DNA of 25,159 nt from Actinobacteria bacterium UBA2541 (GTDB lineage Bacteria > Actinomycetota > Actinomycetes > Nanopelagicales > Nanopelagicaceae). The notes under the pieces are model-generated. The model did not search any database. It was not told the origin of the DNA and saw only the letters and a program-made list of their open reading frames with translations. The stretch covers positions 15,347-40,505 of the forward strand of contig DDMR01000089.1 in assembly GCA_002340925.1 (NCBI GenBank), in the 5' to 3' direction. Numbering within the stretch: position 1 is the stretch's first letter; each line of letters begins with the position of its first letter. Made by a program: the position numbers and the translations under genes. This document shows positions 1 to 5,707 of this stretch, piece by piece.

Positions 1-677
1 CCGATTCCACCTTTGATGTGCCAAGCGCCAAAAGATGTTTCAACGAAAGCAATAGTCAGCAGAACTGCAGGAACTTTGCGTGGATCTGATCCCGAATAAG
101 TTGCGTATCTATCAACAATCTTCTGCAAATAAGGGTTCTTGGTATATTTAGAAGTTAGAGATCGAAGCGAAGTTAAAGGTGAAATCATTCGGAGATCAGC
201 CAAAAAACCCTTCTTTGCGATGAGGCTTCTAATTGATTTTAACTCGGATTCAACAAATGGTCCTCGAGATGCATCCCACATATGTTCGGCTCGCTGCATC
301 AAGTTATGCCATTGATCGCCCGCTTCTTTACCGAGTTCTGCCTCAATCGAATCACAAATACCCTTTAGCGAAAGATTTGGAAAAACAATTCGAACTCCAT
401 CAGCAAAGGTGTACTTAAATGCTGGATCAACTGGCTTAATATCAAGAACATGTTCTATTCGTTTTCCGGTCTTTAAGAATAGATCTCGATAAACGGCTGG
501 AAGAGTCAGTAGTGAAGGGCCGATATCGAATGCATAATCTCCGACCCATATGGTCTGGCATTTTCCACCGGTGCGATCACTGCTTTCGAAAACCGTTACA
601 TCATGCCCAGCTTTAGCCAACCTTGCGGCAGCAGACATGCCACCAATACCAGCCCCGATAACAATTACTTTACCCAT
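1..677 (-). CDS. crtI: Phytoene desaturase CrtI, N-terminal part (cut by window start)
   Basis: This is an FAD-dependent carotenoid desaturase that introduces double bonds into phytoene on the way to lycopene-type carotenoids, at the membrane. I translated it from the minus strand; 225 codons are present and the C-terminal half lies beyond the window. Residues 4-30 form the Rossmann dinucleotide-binding fold with [10 protein letters not shown] followed by a terminal Glu. Further on are TGGK, the DIGPSLLT stretch typical of CrtI proteins, and [14 protein letters not shown] with GAWHIKGGI near the cut, both highly characteristic of bacterial phytoene desaturases. Its ATG directly follows the stop codon of the glycosyltransferase gene (TAAATG), so it is the last visible gene of the carotenoid run. 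The exact number of desaturation steps cannot be told from this part. Confidence 0.93.
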   Translation of the reverse strand, partial: MGKVIVIGAGIGGMSAAARLAKAGHDVTVFESSDRTGGKCQTIWVGDYAFDIGPSLLTLPAVYRDLFLKTGKRIEHVLDIKPVDPAFKYTFADGVRIVFPNLSLKGICDSIEAELGKEAGDQWHNLMQRAEHMWDASRGPFVESELKSIRSLIAKKGFLADLRMISPLTSLRSLTSKYTKNPYLQKIVDRYATYSGSDPRKVPAVLLTIAFVETSFGAWHIKGGI

Positions 678-1724
678 TTAGGAAACTGTCCGACCGCGCC
701 AAATTAAAGTTCCTCGGGACTTTCGAATTGAAGAGAGAGTAATCAAATAAAGAAGGATTACGATTGAAATCGGATGCAGGAAAGCATAAGCCGGATTAGA
801 TCTAGTTTTAATAGCCGCAAGAAAGCGAGAGAGAAAAATAAATGTGGCTGGTGCGCCAATTCCGAGATATGGCGAAATCCCAGTGAAGAAGAGCAGAATT
901 ATTGCAACAACAGTTCCGAACTGTCCGCCAAATGCTTTCCATAGTGATTTTGTATAGCCATCGATTAACTGCGAATTAGTTTTATACATCCGACAACTTG
1001 CAACAGCGCTTCCATCAGCCACGCCACCCTTGAATCCTTTACTTATTAAAAGACGAGCAAGTTCAAGATCATCCAGAACTTCACCGGGGATTGCGGCATG
1101 TCCACCGGCTTCTTCGTAGGCGCTTCGTTTAACTATAAAGAATTGACCATTAGCGATTGTCATTGAACGGTTTGGAAATTTCTCAGCCAATCGAAGTGGG
1201 ACGCTTGCAAGCCAGGACCACTGCAGAAGTGGTTGAATCAACTTCTCAAGAAATGAGCCAGCAATCTGTCTTGGGTATGGTGAAATAAAGTCCCAATCAA
1301 ATTTATTCATTCTAGTAATTGCAGATGCGATTGCATATGGATGCAGTCGCACATCAGCATCCAAAAAGACTAAATACTTGCCAGACCCAGCTTTAGACAA
1401 ATTGTGACAGGCCCAAACTTTTCCAAGCCAGCCAGCAGGAAGCTCGGTACCGGTCAACTTATTAACCTTAAATTCGCTAATAAGTTTTCCGGTTTGATCT
1501 GTTGAACCGTCGTCTAATACATAAACGCTGCTGGCTGCGAGTAATTCACTGTTTAAGGTTGATTTTAGCGAGCCCTCGACATTATCTTCTTCATCGCGCA
1601 TCGGAATAAGCACATCAACGCTCTCGCCAATAATGGTTACACCCTTTAACCCTACGACTCGCATATTAATTACATTGACAACGGTAATTATTAGCGCAAT
1701 TGCGCAGAACCAGAATTCGAGCAT
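678..1724 (-). CDS. Family 2 glycosyltransferase of the carotenoid cluster (CruG/CruC-like)
   Basis: A 348-residue membrane-associated glycosyltransferase. Residues 1-20 are an N-terminal membrane anchor. The GT-A domain follows, with VLIPMRDEEDNVEGSL (38-53), the nucleotide-sugar binding DDGSTDQT (71-78) and the metal-binding DAD (122-124); EVLDDLELA near residue 220 is the probable catalytic-base region. Hydrophobic segments close the C-terminus. The start ATG directly abuts the stop of the CruF-like gene, and its own stop directly abuts crtI, which argues for co-translation and a role in carotenoid modification. In cyanobacteria a GT2 protein (CruG) glycosylates the hydroxyl made by CruF, so glycosylation of a hydroxycarotenoid is the best inference. 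The sugar and acceptor are not shown by the sequence. Confidence 0.8.
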   Translation of the reverse strand: MLEFWFCAIALIITVVNVINMRVVGLKGVTIIGESVDVLIPMRDEEDNVEGSLKSTLNSELLAASSVYVLDDGSTDQTGKLISEFKVNKLTGTELPAGWLGKVWACHNLSKAGSGKYLVFLDADVRLHPYAIASAITRMNKFDWDFISPYPRQIAGSFLEKLIQPLLQWSWLASVPLRLAEKFPNRSMTIANGQFFIVKRSAYEEAGGHAAIPGEVLDDLELARLLISKGFKGGVADGSAVASCRMYKTNSQLIDGYTKSLWKAFGGQFGTVVAIILLFFTGISPYLGIGAPATFIFLSRFLAAIKTRSNPAYAFLHPISIVILLYLITLSSIRKSRGTLIWRGRTVS

Positions 1725-2540
1725 TTACTTTAGTAAATCTGGTTTGCCAAAAGAGATTACAAATAAATATGGAGCAGCCCAGAGCAGGAATGCTATTCCT
1801 GCAAAGATTGCAACACCTGGTCTATCAAAGAAGAAGAGATTTCCGACAACATAAGAGAAGAGCGTCCAGGCCAAGAAAATATCTGGGATTGTTGAATTCA
1901 CTCCAGCTTTGCGTCGCTCTTTAGGCAAAATTAAATTCAGAAGTGCCATAAGTCCCATGCCAGCAAATAGCCAACCTGCAGTATTCGAAAGTGGAATTTC
2001 TGGTTGATACGGAACATGTGGTCCAACCACTTCCCATGTCCACTTACCCACCGAAACCATCTGCGGATCTAAGAAGAGATCCCAAACCATTAGTCCGGCG
2101 CCGCCATATAAAAATGCCCAGTTAGGAAAAGTTTTTCTAGCAGCGATTAAAACTGGATGCGCCATCATTATCCAAGCGAGGGGAACGATTATCGGAACCC
2201 CGGCAACTTTGAATCCAAGGGAATCAGAATAAGCATAAGTTCCAAATGGCCAACCAGTTTTACTTCCCAAAATTTCAACTAAAAGCGAGAAGATAAATGT
2301 CACGCTTCCGAAAATTGCAAAGTATTTAAAGCCGTAAGATAAAAGTGCGTGCACAAGCATCAGTAGCGCACCAGCGATAACAAAAAAGATTGTTACATAG
2401 CGAAGCGTGTCCCCAGAAACCAGGGGATAAGAGATCTGCAATCCGATTGCAAGGGCGAAAAGAAGATACAACCCAATACTTTGATTCGCTGAAATTCCAC
2501 GGCGCCGATTATTTCTCGGGCGGTATTGGCGAATGGACAT
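1725..2540 (-). CDS. cruF: Carotenoid 1',2'-hydratase family membrane protein (CruF / DUF422)
   Basis: A 271-residue polytopic membrane protein with about seven hydrophobic segments. The family hallmark GWPFGTYAYSD is followed by GVPIIVPLAWIMMAHPV and WDLFLDPQMVSVGKWTWE, the blocks shared by CruF of Deinococcus and cyanobacteria and by archaeal bisanhydrobacterioruberin hydratases. These enzymes add water across the terminal double bond of an acyclic carotenoid end to give a tertiary 1'-hydroxyl. The gene lies 24 bases after the crtA-like gene and abuts the glycosyltransferase gene. No convincing ribosome binding site precedes the ATG; the start is chosen because the basic N-terminus leads straight into the first membrane segment. 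The family call is strong, the precise substrate is inferred. Confidence 0.85.
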   Translation of the reverse strand: MSIRQYRPRNNRRRGISANQSIGLYLLFALAIGLQISYPLVSGDTLRYVTIFFVIAGALLMLVHALLSYGFKYFAIFGSVTFIFSLLVEILGSKTGWPFGTYAYSDSLGFKVAGVPIIVPLAWIMMAHPVLIAARKTFPNWAFLYGGAGLMVWDLFLDPQMVSVGKWTWEVVGPHVPYQPEIPLSNTAGWLFAGMGLMALLNLILPKERRKAGVNSTIPDIFLAWTLFSYVVGNLFFFDRPGVAIFAGIAFLLWAAPYLFVISFGKPDLLK

Positions 2541-2564
2541 AGGAGAATTCTGCCTTAAGTCAGG

Positions 2565-3227
2565 CTAGAAGCCACCATGCTCTTGAATGATGGCAAAGCG
2601 TGCGAAGAGTTCTTCGGCATACCAATCCAAATCTTTGGTCGCTTGAATCGCCGCAATATGTGCGGGTCCTTGATATGCGAAAGTTCTAAGCGCCGCCCCA
2701 GATTCCCATCTAGAGAAGGTGCCCTGCAGTCCGATAGGTGCTTCACCTATTCCAATAGCACTCAGCAATCCAGGTGAAGATTTCAAACTTACTGTCACGG
2801 GAGGGACAGCCCGCCAAAACTTAGTGTTCATGGACCATTTGATTCGAGCACGTGTGATTGCTGCAACTGGACCCTTCCAATCAGAGATCTGATTCTGGCT
2901 AAATGGTTCGCGCTTTGACCATAAGCCGTGAGATGAAATCGGTTGCAAGGTTGCTCGATATTCCGAAGTCGAAATCTTGCGCCAGCTTCTGATCAATCTA
3001 GATGAATCAAAAGAATCAACCTCCTTCGAATCGATAACAACTAATAAGCCCCATTGTTTTGCATCAGCATCATTGGGTGTGAAGGTTTCACCTTTTCCGG
3101 TCCCTAATGATTTAAAGAAAGTTATCTTCTTGTTTCGCTTAAGACTTAAACGGTCCATCGCCATATGCAGAATCGCAACGGGGACTGACCGCAGATTTAG
3201 CTTCCAGAAATAAACTAAGACAACCAT
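2565..3227 (-). CDS. crtA: Spheroidene monooxygenase-like carotenoid oxygenase (CrtA family)
   Basis: A 220-residue protein resembling actinobacterial members of the CrtA (spheroidene monooxygenase) family. Recognised blocks are LGTGKGETFTPNDADAKQWG (41-60), RATLQPISSHGLWSKREPF (91-109), GPVAAITRARI (119-129), FWRAVPPV (137-144), the GIGEAPIGLQGTFSRWES run (159-176) and WYAEELFARFAI near the C-terminus. CrtA introduces a keto group next to the methoxy or hydroxy end of acyclic carotenoids in purple bacteria. The open frame extends 12 codons upstream, but I start at MVVLVYF because that ATG overlaps the previous stop by one base (TAATG) and has AGGAGA five bases upstream. The exact oxidation product here is unknown. 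Confidence 0.78.
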   Translation of the reverse strand: MVVLVYFWKLNLRSVPVAILHMAMDRLSLKRNKKITFFKSLGTGKGETFTPNDADAKQWGLLVVIDSKEVDSFDSSRLIRSWRKISTSEYRATLQPISSHGLWSKREPFSQNQISDWKGPVAAITRARIKWSMNTKFWRAVPPVTVSLKSSPGLLSAIGIGEAPIGLQGTFSRWESGAALRTFAYQGPAHIAAIQATKDLDWYAEELFARFAIIQEHGGF

Positions 3228-3712
3228 TAATCTCCTACAACCATTGGCTTGGCACCAGTGCATTCAAGCAATTCGGCAAATGTAGTTGGATAGACCGAAT
3301 GCGGATGGCCTGCCGCAGCCCACACAACTTCGTAATCATTAAGGGCTTCATCAATCAAAATAGTTGCTGGACTGACCCAGCCCACAGGGGATACGCCACC
3401 AATAGAGAATCCTGATTTCTCTTTTACATAGTCAGCATCTACGCGATGCAGTTTCGCTACTCCCAGTTTTTCAGCGACCAATTTAGTATCAACACGATGG
3501 CGACCACTTGTGATTACCAGCAGAGGCGATTCATCATCGAGTTTAAAAACAATAGATGAAGCGACTTGGCCTACCAGAATTCCAAGTGCATCTGCCGCTT
3601 CTTGTGCGGTGCGGGCACTGTCAGATAAAACGTGCACTTCACCCTTGACGCCAAGCTCTTTTAATTTTGCTGATACTCGCTGGACCGAGGGATTTTGAAG
3701 GACGTTTTCCAT
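3227..3712 (-). CDS. YbaK/ProRS-associated aminoacyl-tRNA editing protein
   Basis: A 161-residue stand-alone editing domain of the YbaK/EbsC/ProX family, which hydrolyses mischarged aminoacyl-tRNAs such as Cys-, Ala- or Ser-tRNA. Family signatures are the lysine in SSIVFK (K57), VITSGRHRVD (66-75), GFSIGGVSPVG (101-111) and AAGHPHS (133-139). Length matches the family. The substrate cannot be read from these motifs. It lies 19 bases after arsC and its stop overlaps the crtA-like start by one base, so it is embedded in the carotenoid run although nothing suggests a role in pigment synthesis. A TAAAGT hexamer six bases before the ATG may give it a separate leaderless transcript; AAGGG in the same gap could alternatively be a weak ribosome binding site. 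Confidence 0.88.
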   Translation of the reverse strand: MENVLQNPSVQRVSAKLKELGVKGEVHVLSDSARTAQEAADALGILVGQVASSIVFKLDDESPLLVITSGRHRVDTKLVAEKLGVAKLHRVDADYVKEKSGFSIGGVSPVGWVSPATILIDEALNDYEVVWAAAGHPHSVYPTTFAELLECTGAKPMVVGD

Positions 3713-3731
3713 GCCCTTACTTTAGATGAAA

Positions 3732-4133
3732 CTAGATTAATTCTTTGAGTAAATCTTCCACTCGCTTCTTAATCTCATCTCGAATTACTCGAACAGATTC
3801 AATTCCTTGACCTGCGGGATCATCCAAGACCCAATCTTCATAACGCTTGCCCGGGAAGAATGGGCAGGTATCGCCACAACCCATTGTTATGACAACATCA
3901 GATTGCTGGACAGCTTCAGTAGTCAAAATCTTTGGGACATTATTTGCAATATCGATTCCGACTTCGGCCATTGCTTCAACTGCGATTGGATTAATTGAAT
4001 CTTTTGGCGCAGAACCTGCGGAAAGGACTTCAACTTTTCCGCCAGATAGTGTGGACATAAATCCAGCGGCCATCTGCGAACGACCGGCGTTGTGAACACA
4101 AACAAATAGGACTGAAGGCATATCTGAAAGCAT
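3732..4133 (-). CDS. arsC: Arsenate reductase, low-molecular-weight phosphatase type
   Basis: A 133-residue cytoplasmic enzyme that reduces arsenate to arsenite. It carries the phosphatase loop C12-V-H-N-A-G-R18-S, two further cysteines in GCGDTCPFFPG (C86 and C90), and the general-acid aspartate in DDP (104-106). This layout matches the thioredoxin- or mycothiol-linked ArsC group found in actinobacteria; which reductant is used is inferred only. No arsenite exporter or ArsR is visible beside it. The start ATG lies six bases after a TAAGAT -10 hexamer, consistent with a leaderless mRNA; an alternative ATG at residue 5 also leads directly into the conserved core. It is divergent from copC across a 41-base gap and is the first gene of the minus-strand run. 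Confidence 0.9.
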   Translation of the reverse strand: MLSDMPSVLFVCVHNAGRSQMAAGFMSTLSGGKVEVLSAGSAPKDSINPIAVEAMAEVGIDIANNVPKILTTEAVQQSDVVITMGCGDTCPFFPGKRYEDWVLDDPAGQGIESVRVIRDEIKKRVEDLLKELI

Positions 4134-4139
4134 ATTGGT

Positions 4140-4145
4140 ATCTTA
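4140..4145 (-). promoter_or_regulatory. Candidate -10 element of arsC (leaderless)
   Basis: On the minus strand this reads TAAGAT (TANNNT type) and ends six bases before the arsC ATG, the spacing expected when transcription starts at the start codon. No good -35 element is seen. It lies exactly 17 bases from the copC -10 on the other strand. Confidence 0.45.
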
Positions 4146-4162
4146 TGATGGGAATACTTTGA

Positions 4163-4168
4163 TAGCCT
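4163..4168 (+). promoter_or_regulatory. Candidate -10 element of copC (leaderless)
   Basis: TAGCCT fits TANNNT and ends six bases before the copC ATG, again leaderless spacing. There is no ribosome binding site in the short gap. It lies back to back with the arsC -10, so the two promoters share the same 41-base space. Confidence 0.4.
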
Positions 4169-4174
4169 TCAAAT

Positions 4175-4555
4175 ATGCGCAAGTTCACCTTAAGTTTAGG
4201 AACTGTTCTTGTTTTTGGGCTCTTATTGGGCGCTTCGGAGATTGCTCAGGCACATGGGAGTTTTGTTAGTTCAAATCCCAAGCCCAAATCAATAGTTTCT
4301 AAGTTGCCAAAAGTTATCTGGGTGGAATTTGATGGAAATTTAATAACTATTGCAGACAAGCAGACCAATTTTTTGACTGTTAAAAACAGAAATGGGCGAG
4401 TGTTAAGCGATGGCAAGGCTTTTGTTGATGGTGCAAGAGTTAGTGTCAACCTTAAAGATCGAAGCGCTACTGGCAAGGTCAAAGTTTCTTGGCGAGTGGT
4501 GTCTGAGGATGGACATCCAGTCTCTTCGTTCTTTACTTTTACCGTTAAGAAATAA
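4175..4555 (+). CDS. copC: CopC-domain copper-binding protein, secreted
   Basis: A 126-residue protein with a Sec signal peptide (basic MRK, hydrophobic core, probable cleavage after AQA at residue 26). The mature chain would begin with His27, and the C-terminal part holds EDGHPVSSFFTFTV with D112 and H114. An N-terminal His plus a D-x-H pair is the Cu(II) site of CopC proteins, so the copper ligands appear intact. The SNPKPKS and WVEFDG stretches match the CopC beta-sandwich. It acts outside the membrane in copper binding or delivery. There is no adjacent CopD domain, and no C-terminal membrane anchor as found in some actinobacterial relatives. Its last 11 bases overlap the convergent TauE gene. 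Confidence 0.88.
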   Translation: MRKFTLSLGTVLVFGLLLGASEIAQAHGSFVSSNPKPKSIVSKLPKVIWVEFDGNLITIADKQTNFLTVKNRNGRVLSDGKAFVDGARVSVNLKDRSATGKVKVSWRVVSEDGHPVSSFFTFTVKK

Positions 4556-5294
4556 ACCAGATTTCAACAATTGAAAATGTGGCAATCGCGAAGAGTAGGT
4601 AGGCAAAGGACTTTCGAAGTATCGCGGTCGGAACTTTTGAACTGTGGTGTGAACCAAAGATTGAAATAATTATTGCTGAGATCGAGATTATGACTGGAAT
4701 CTTCCAATCAATTTCTTCCCATAAATACTGACGTCCAAGTAGAGCTGTTAGACAGTTAATTGCGATGATTAAGAGTGAAGTTCCGGCTGCTTTGATTTGT
4801 GGCGTGTGAAAGAAAATTACAAGAACTGGGATTGCAAGAAAGCCGCCACCGATACCGAAGATTCCGGTCATCGAACCAATAACCAACGAGAGCGGAACTA
4901 AGGCAATCATCGGAATCTTCTTCTCGGTGCGCTCAGTTATTGGCGCACGAACCATCGAAAGCCCAGCCAAAACCAGGATAATTGAAAACCCGGTGATTAT
5001 GAATGCATCCGAAAGGTGCCTTGCAACAATGGCGCCACCAAGGTTTGTGATTAAACCGAGTGACCAAATGGATAGTGCGATTTTAATTTGAACATCGCCA
5101 GCCTTTATCTTGGGGACTAAGCCAAATGCGGCGGCAAGAAATACAACTAATAGCGCAGCGGTGGTTGCATGAACTGGTGTGAAATTAAATAGGTAGATCA
5201 GAATCGGGACTGTAAGCATCGCGCCACCTGCGCCGATAAAGCCAAGGACTGCGCCGATAGATATTCCAGTGACTAGAGCGAGCGCGATATCCAT
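4545..5294 (-). CDS. TauE/SafE family sulfite/anion exporter-like membrane protein
   Basis: A 249-residue polytopic membrane protein of the TauE/SafE family, with about eight membrane segments in two repeats. Each repeat begins with the family's glycine-rich block: GFIGAGGAMLTVPILIYLF near the N-terminus and GIFGIGGGFLAIPVLV in the second half. Members export sulfite, sulfoacetate or other small organosulfur anions; the substrate here is unknown. The open frame runs upstream to 5450, but I place the start at 5294 (MDIALALVTG) because the extra 52 residues are hydrophilic, unlike the family, and would cross the LexA box and the opposing gene. No good ribosome binding site is near this ATG. The gene ends inside copC. 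Confidence 0.85.
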   Translation of the reverse strand: MDIALALVTGISIGAVLGFIGAGGAMLTVPILIYLFNFTPVHATTAALLVVFLAAAFGLVPKIKAGDVQIKIALSIWSLGLITNLGGAIVARHLSDAFIITGFSIILVLAGLSMVRAPITERTEKKIPMIALVPLSLVIGSMTGIFGIGGGFLAIPVLVIFFHTPQIKAAGTSLLIIAINCLTALLGRQYLWEEIDWKIPVIISISAIIISIFGSHHSSKVPTAILRKSFAYLLFAIATFSIVEIWFIS

Positions 5295-5334
5295 ACGTCC
5301 AATGGTGCCACCTGAGGGAGAAAGCCCGCGGCAC

Positions 5335-5363
5335 TTGCGCCTGTCAGAGGAGGCCGTTATCTT
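5335..5363 (+). promoter_or_regulatory. Promoter of the SOS cassette (-35/-10)
   Basis: TTGCGC (5335-5340) and TATCTT (5358-5363) are separated by 17 bases. The predicted start of transcription at about 5370-5372 falls on or just before the ATG of the DUF6504 gene, and the LexA box overlaps it, an arrangement that fits repression by LexA. Confidence 0.55.
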
Positions 5364-5380
5364 TCGAACATATGTTCGAA
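5363..5380. promoter_or_regulatory. LexA (SOS) box, perfect 18-bp palindrome
   Basis: TTCGAACATATGTTCGAA is its own reverse complement. Its core TCGAAC-N4-GTTCGA (5364-5379) matches the actinobacterial LexA operator exactly. It overlaps the end of the -10 element, the likely start of transcription and the ATG at 5372. Downstream are an error-prone DnaE and DinB, both classic SOS targets. The box also lies in the gap shared with the divergent TauE gene, so an effect on that gene is possible but not shown. Confidence 0.9.
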
Positions 5381-5701
5381 GAATCCATAACCCCAATGCC
5401 AGCCAGCTCACCTTCCGGCGCCCGCGTGCTTGCGCCGGAAGGTGAACCAATTGAGTTCATATACAACGGTCGCAGGTTTCATATTCATGCAATTGTTTCA
5501 AGATGGCGCGAATCTGGTGGCTGGTGGAATCGAATAAGCGATGGCAAAAATCGCGTAACCGAATCAACCATCTTCGATGATGGCGCTCGCGCAATCTGGC
5601 GGGTAGAGGCGGCGCCTGAAGGTGCACTAACTACCTTTGAAATTGAATTAGATGAAGTAACAAAAACTTGGTTGATCCGCCCAACTTCTCGGCCGCAGTA
5701 A
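5372..5701 (+). CDS. DUF6504 family protein, first gene of SOS mutagenesis cassette
   Basis: A 109-residue soluble protein resembling the small DUF6504 proteins found beside error-prone polymerases in actinobacteria; its molecular role is not known to me. The conserved part is PIEFIYNGRRFHIHAIVSRW, then the tryptophan-rich ESGGWWNRI, then a beta-rich tail with IWRVEA and an acidic FEIELDE. I start at ATG 5372, which lies inside the LexA box and would need a leaderless transcript. ATG 5396 and GTG 5426 are in-frame alternatives, and the first 25 residues look variable. A 14-bp perfect hairpin covers codons 13-25. The gene ends six bases before dnaE2, so it is almost certainly co-transcribed with the two polymerases. 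Confidence 0.78.
   Translation: MFEESITPMPASSPSGARVLAPEGEPIEFIYNGRRFHIHAIVSRWRESGGWWNRISDGKNRVTESTIFDDGARAIWRVEAAPEGALTTFEIELDEVTKTWLIRPTSRPQ
5408..5445 (+). repeat. Strong inverted repeat (14-bp stem, 10-base loop)
   Basis: TCACCTTCCGGCGC (5408-5421) pairs perfectly with GCGCCGGAAGGTGA (5432-5445) around the loop CCGCGTGCTT. No run of T follows, so it is not a simple terminator. It lies in the first codons of the DUF6504 gene, or in its leader if a later start is used. Confidence 0.85.
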
Positions 5702-5707
5702 AAACCT

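Noticed and set aside
233..418. Plus-strand open frame inside the crtI region
   Set aside because: It is a shadow of crtI, which continues on the minus strand with full CrtI motifs; the plus-strand frame has no recognisable domain or start signals.
5346..5353. AGAGGAGG as ribosome binding site of the DUF6504 gene
   Set aside because: It lies 18 bases before the ATG and upstream of the -10 element, so it would not be in the transcript from the predicted promoter.
5408..5445. Hairpin read as a rho-independent terminator
   Set aside because: No T-run follows on either strand and the coding frame continues through it.
5295..5450. 52-residue N-terminal extension of the TauE/SafE protein
   Set aside because: The extra sequence is hydrophilic and basic, unlike the family, and overlaps the LexA box and the opposing gene; the family N-terminus begins at MDIALALVTG.
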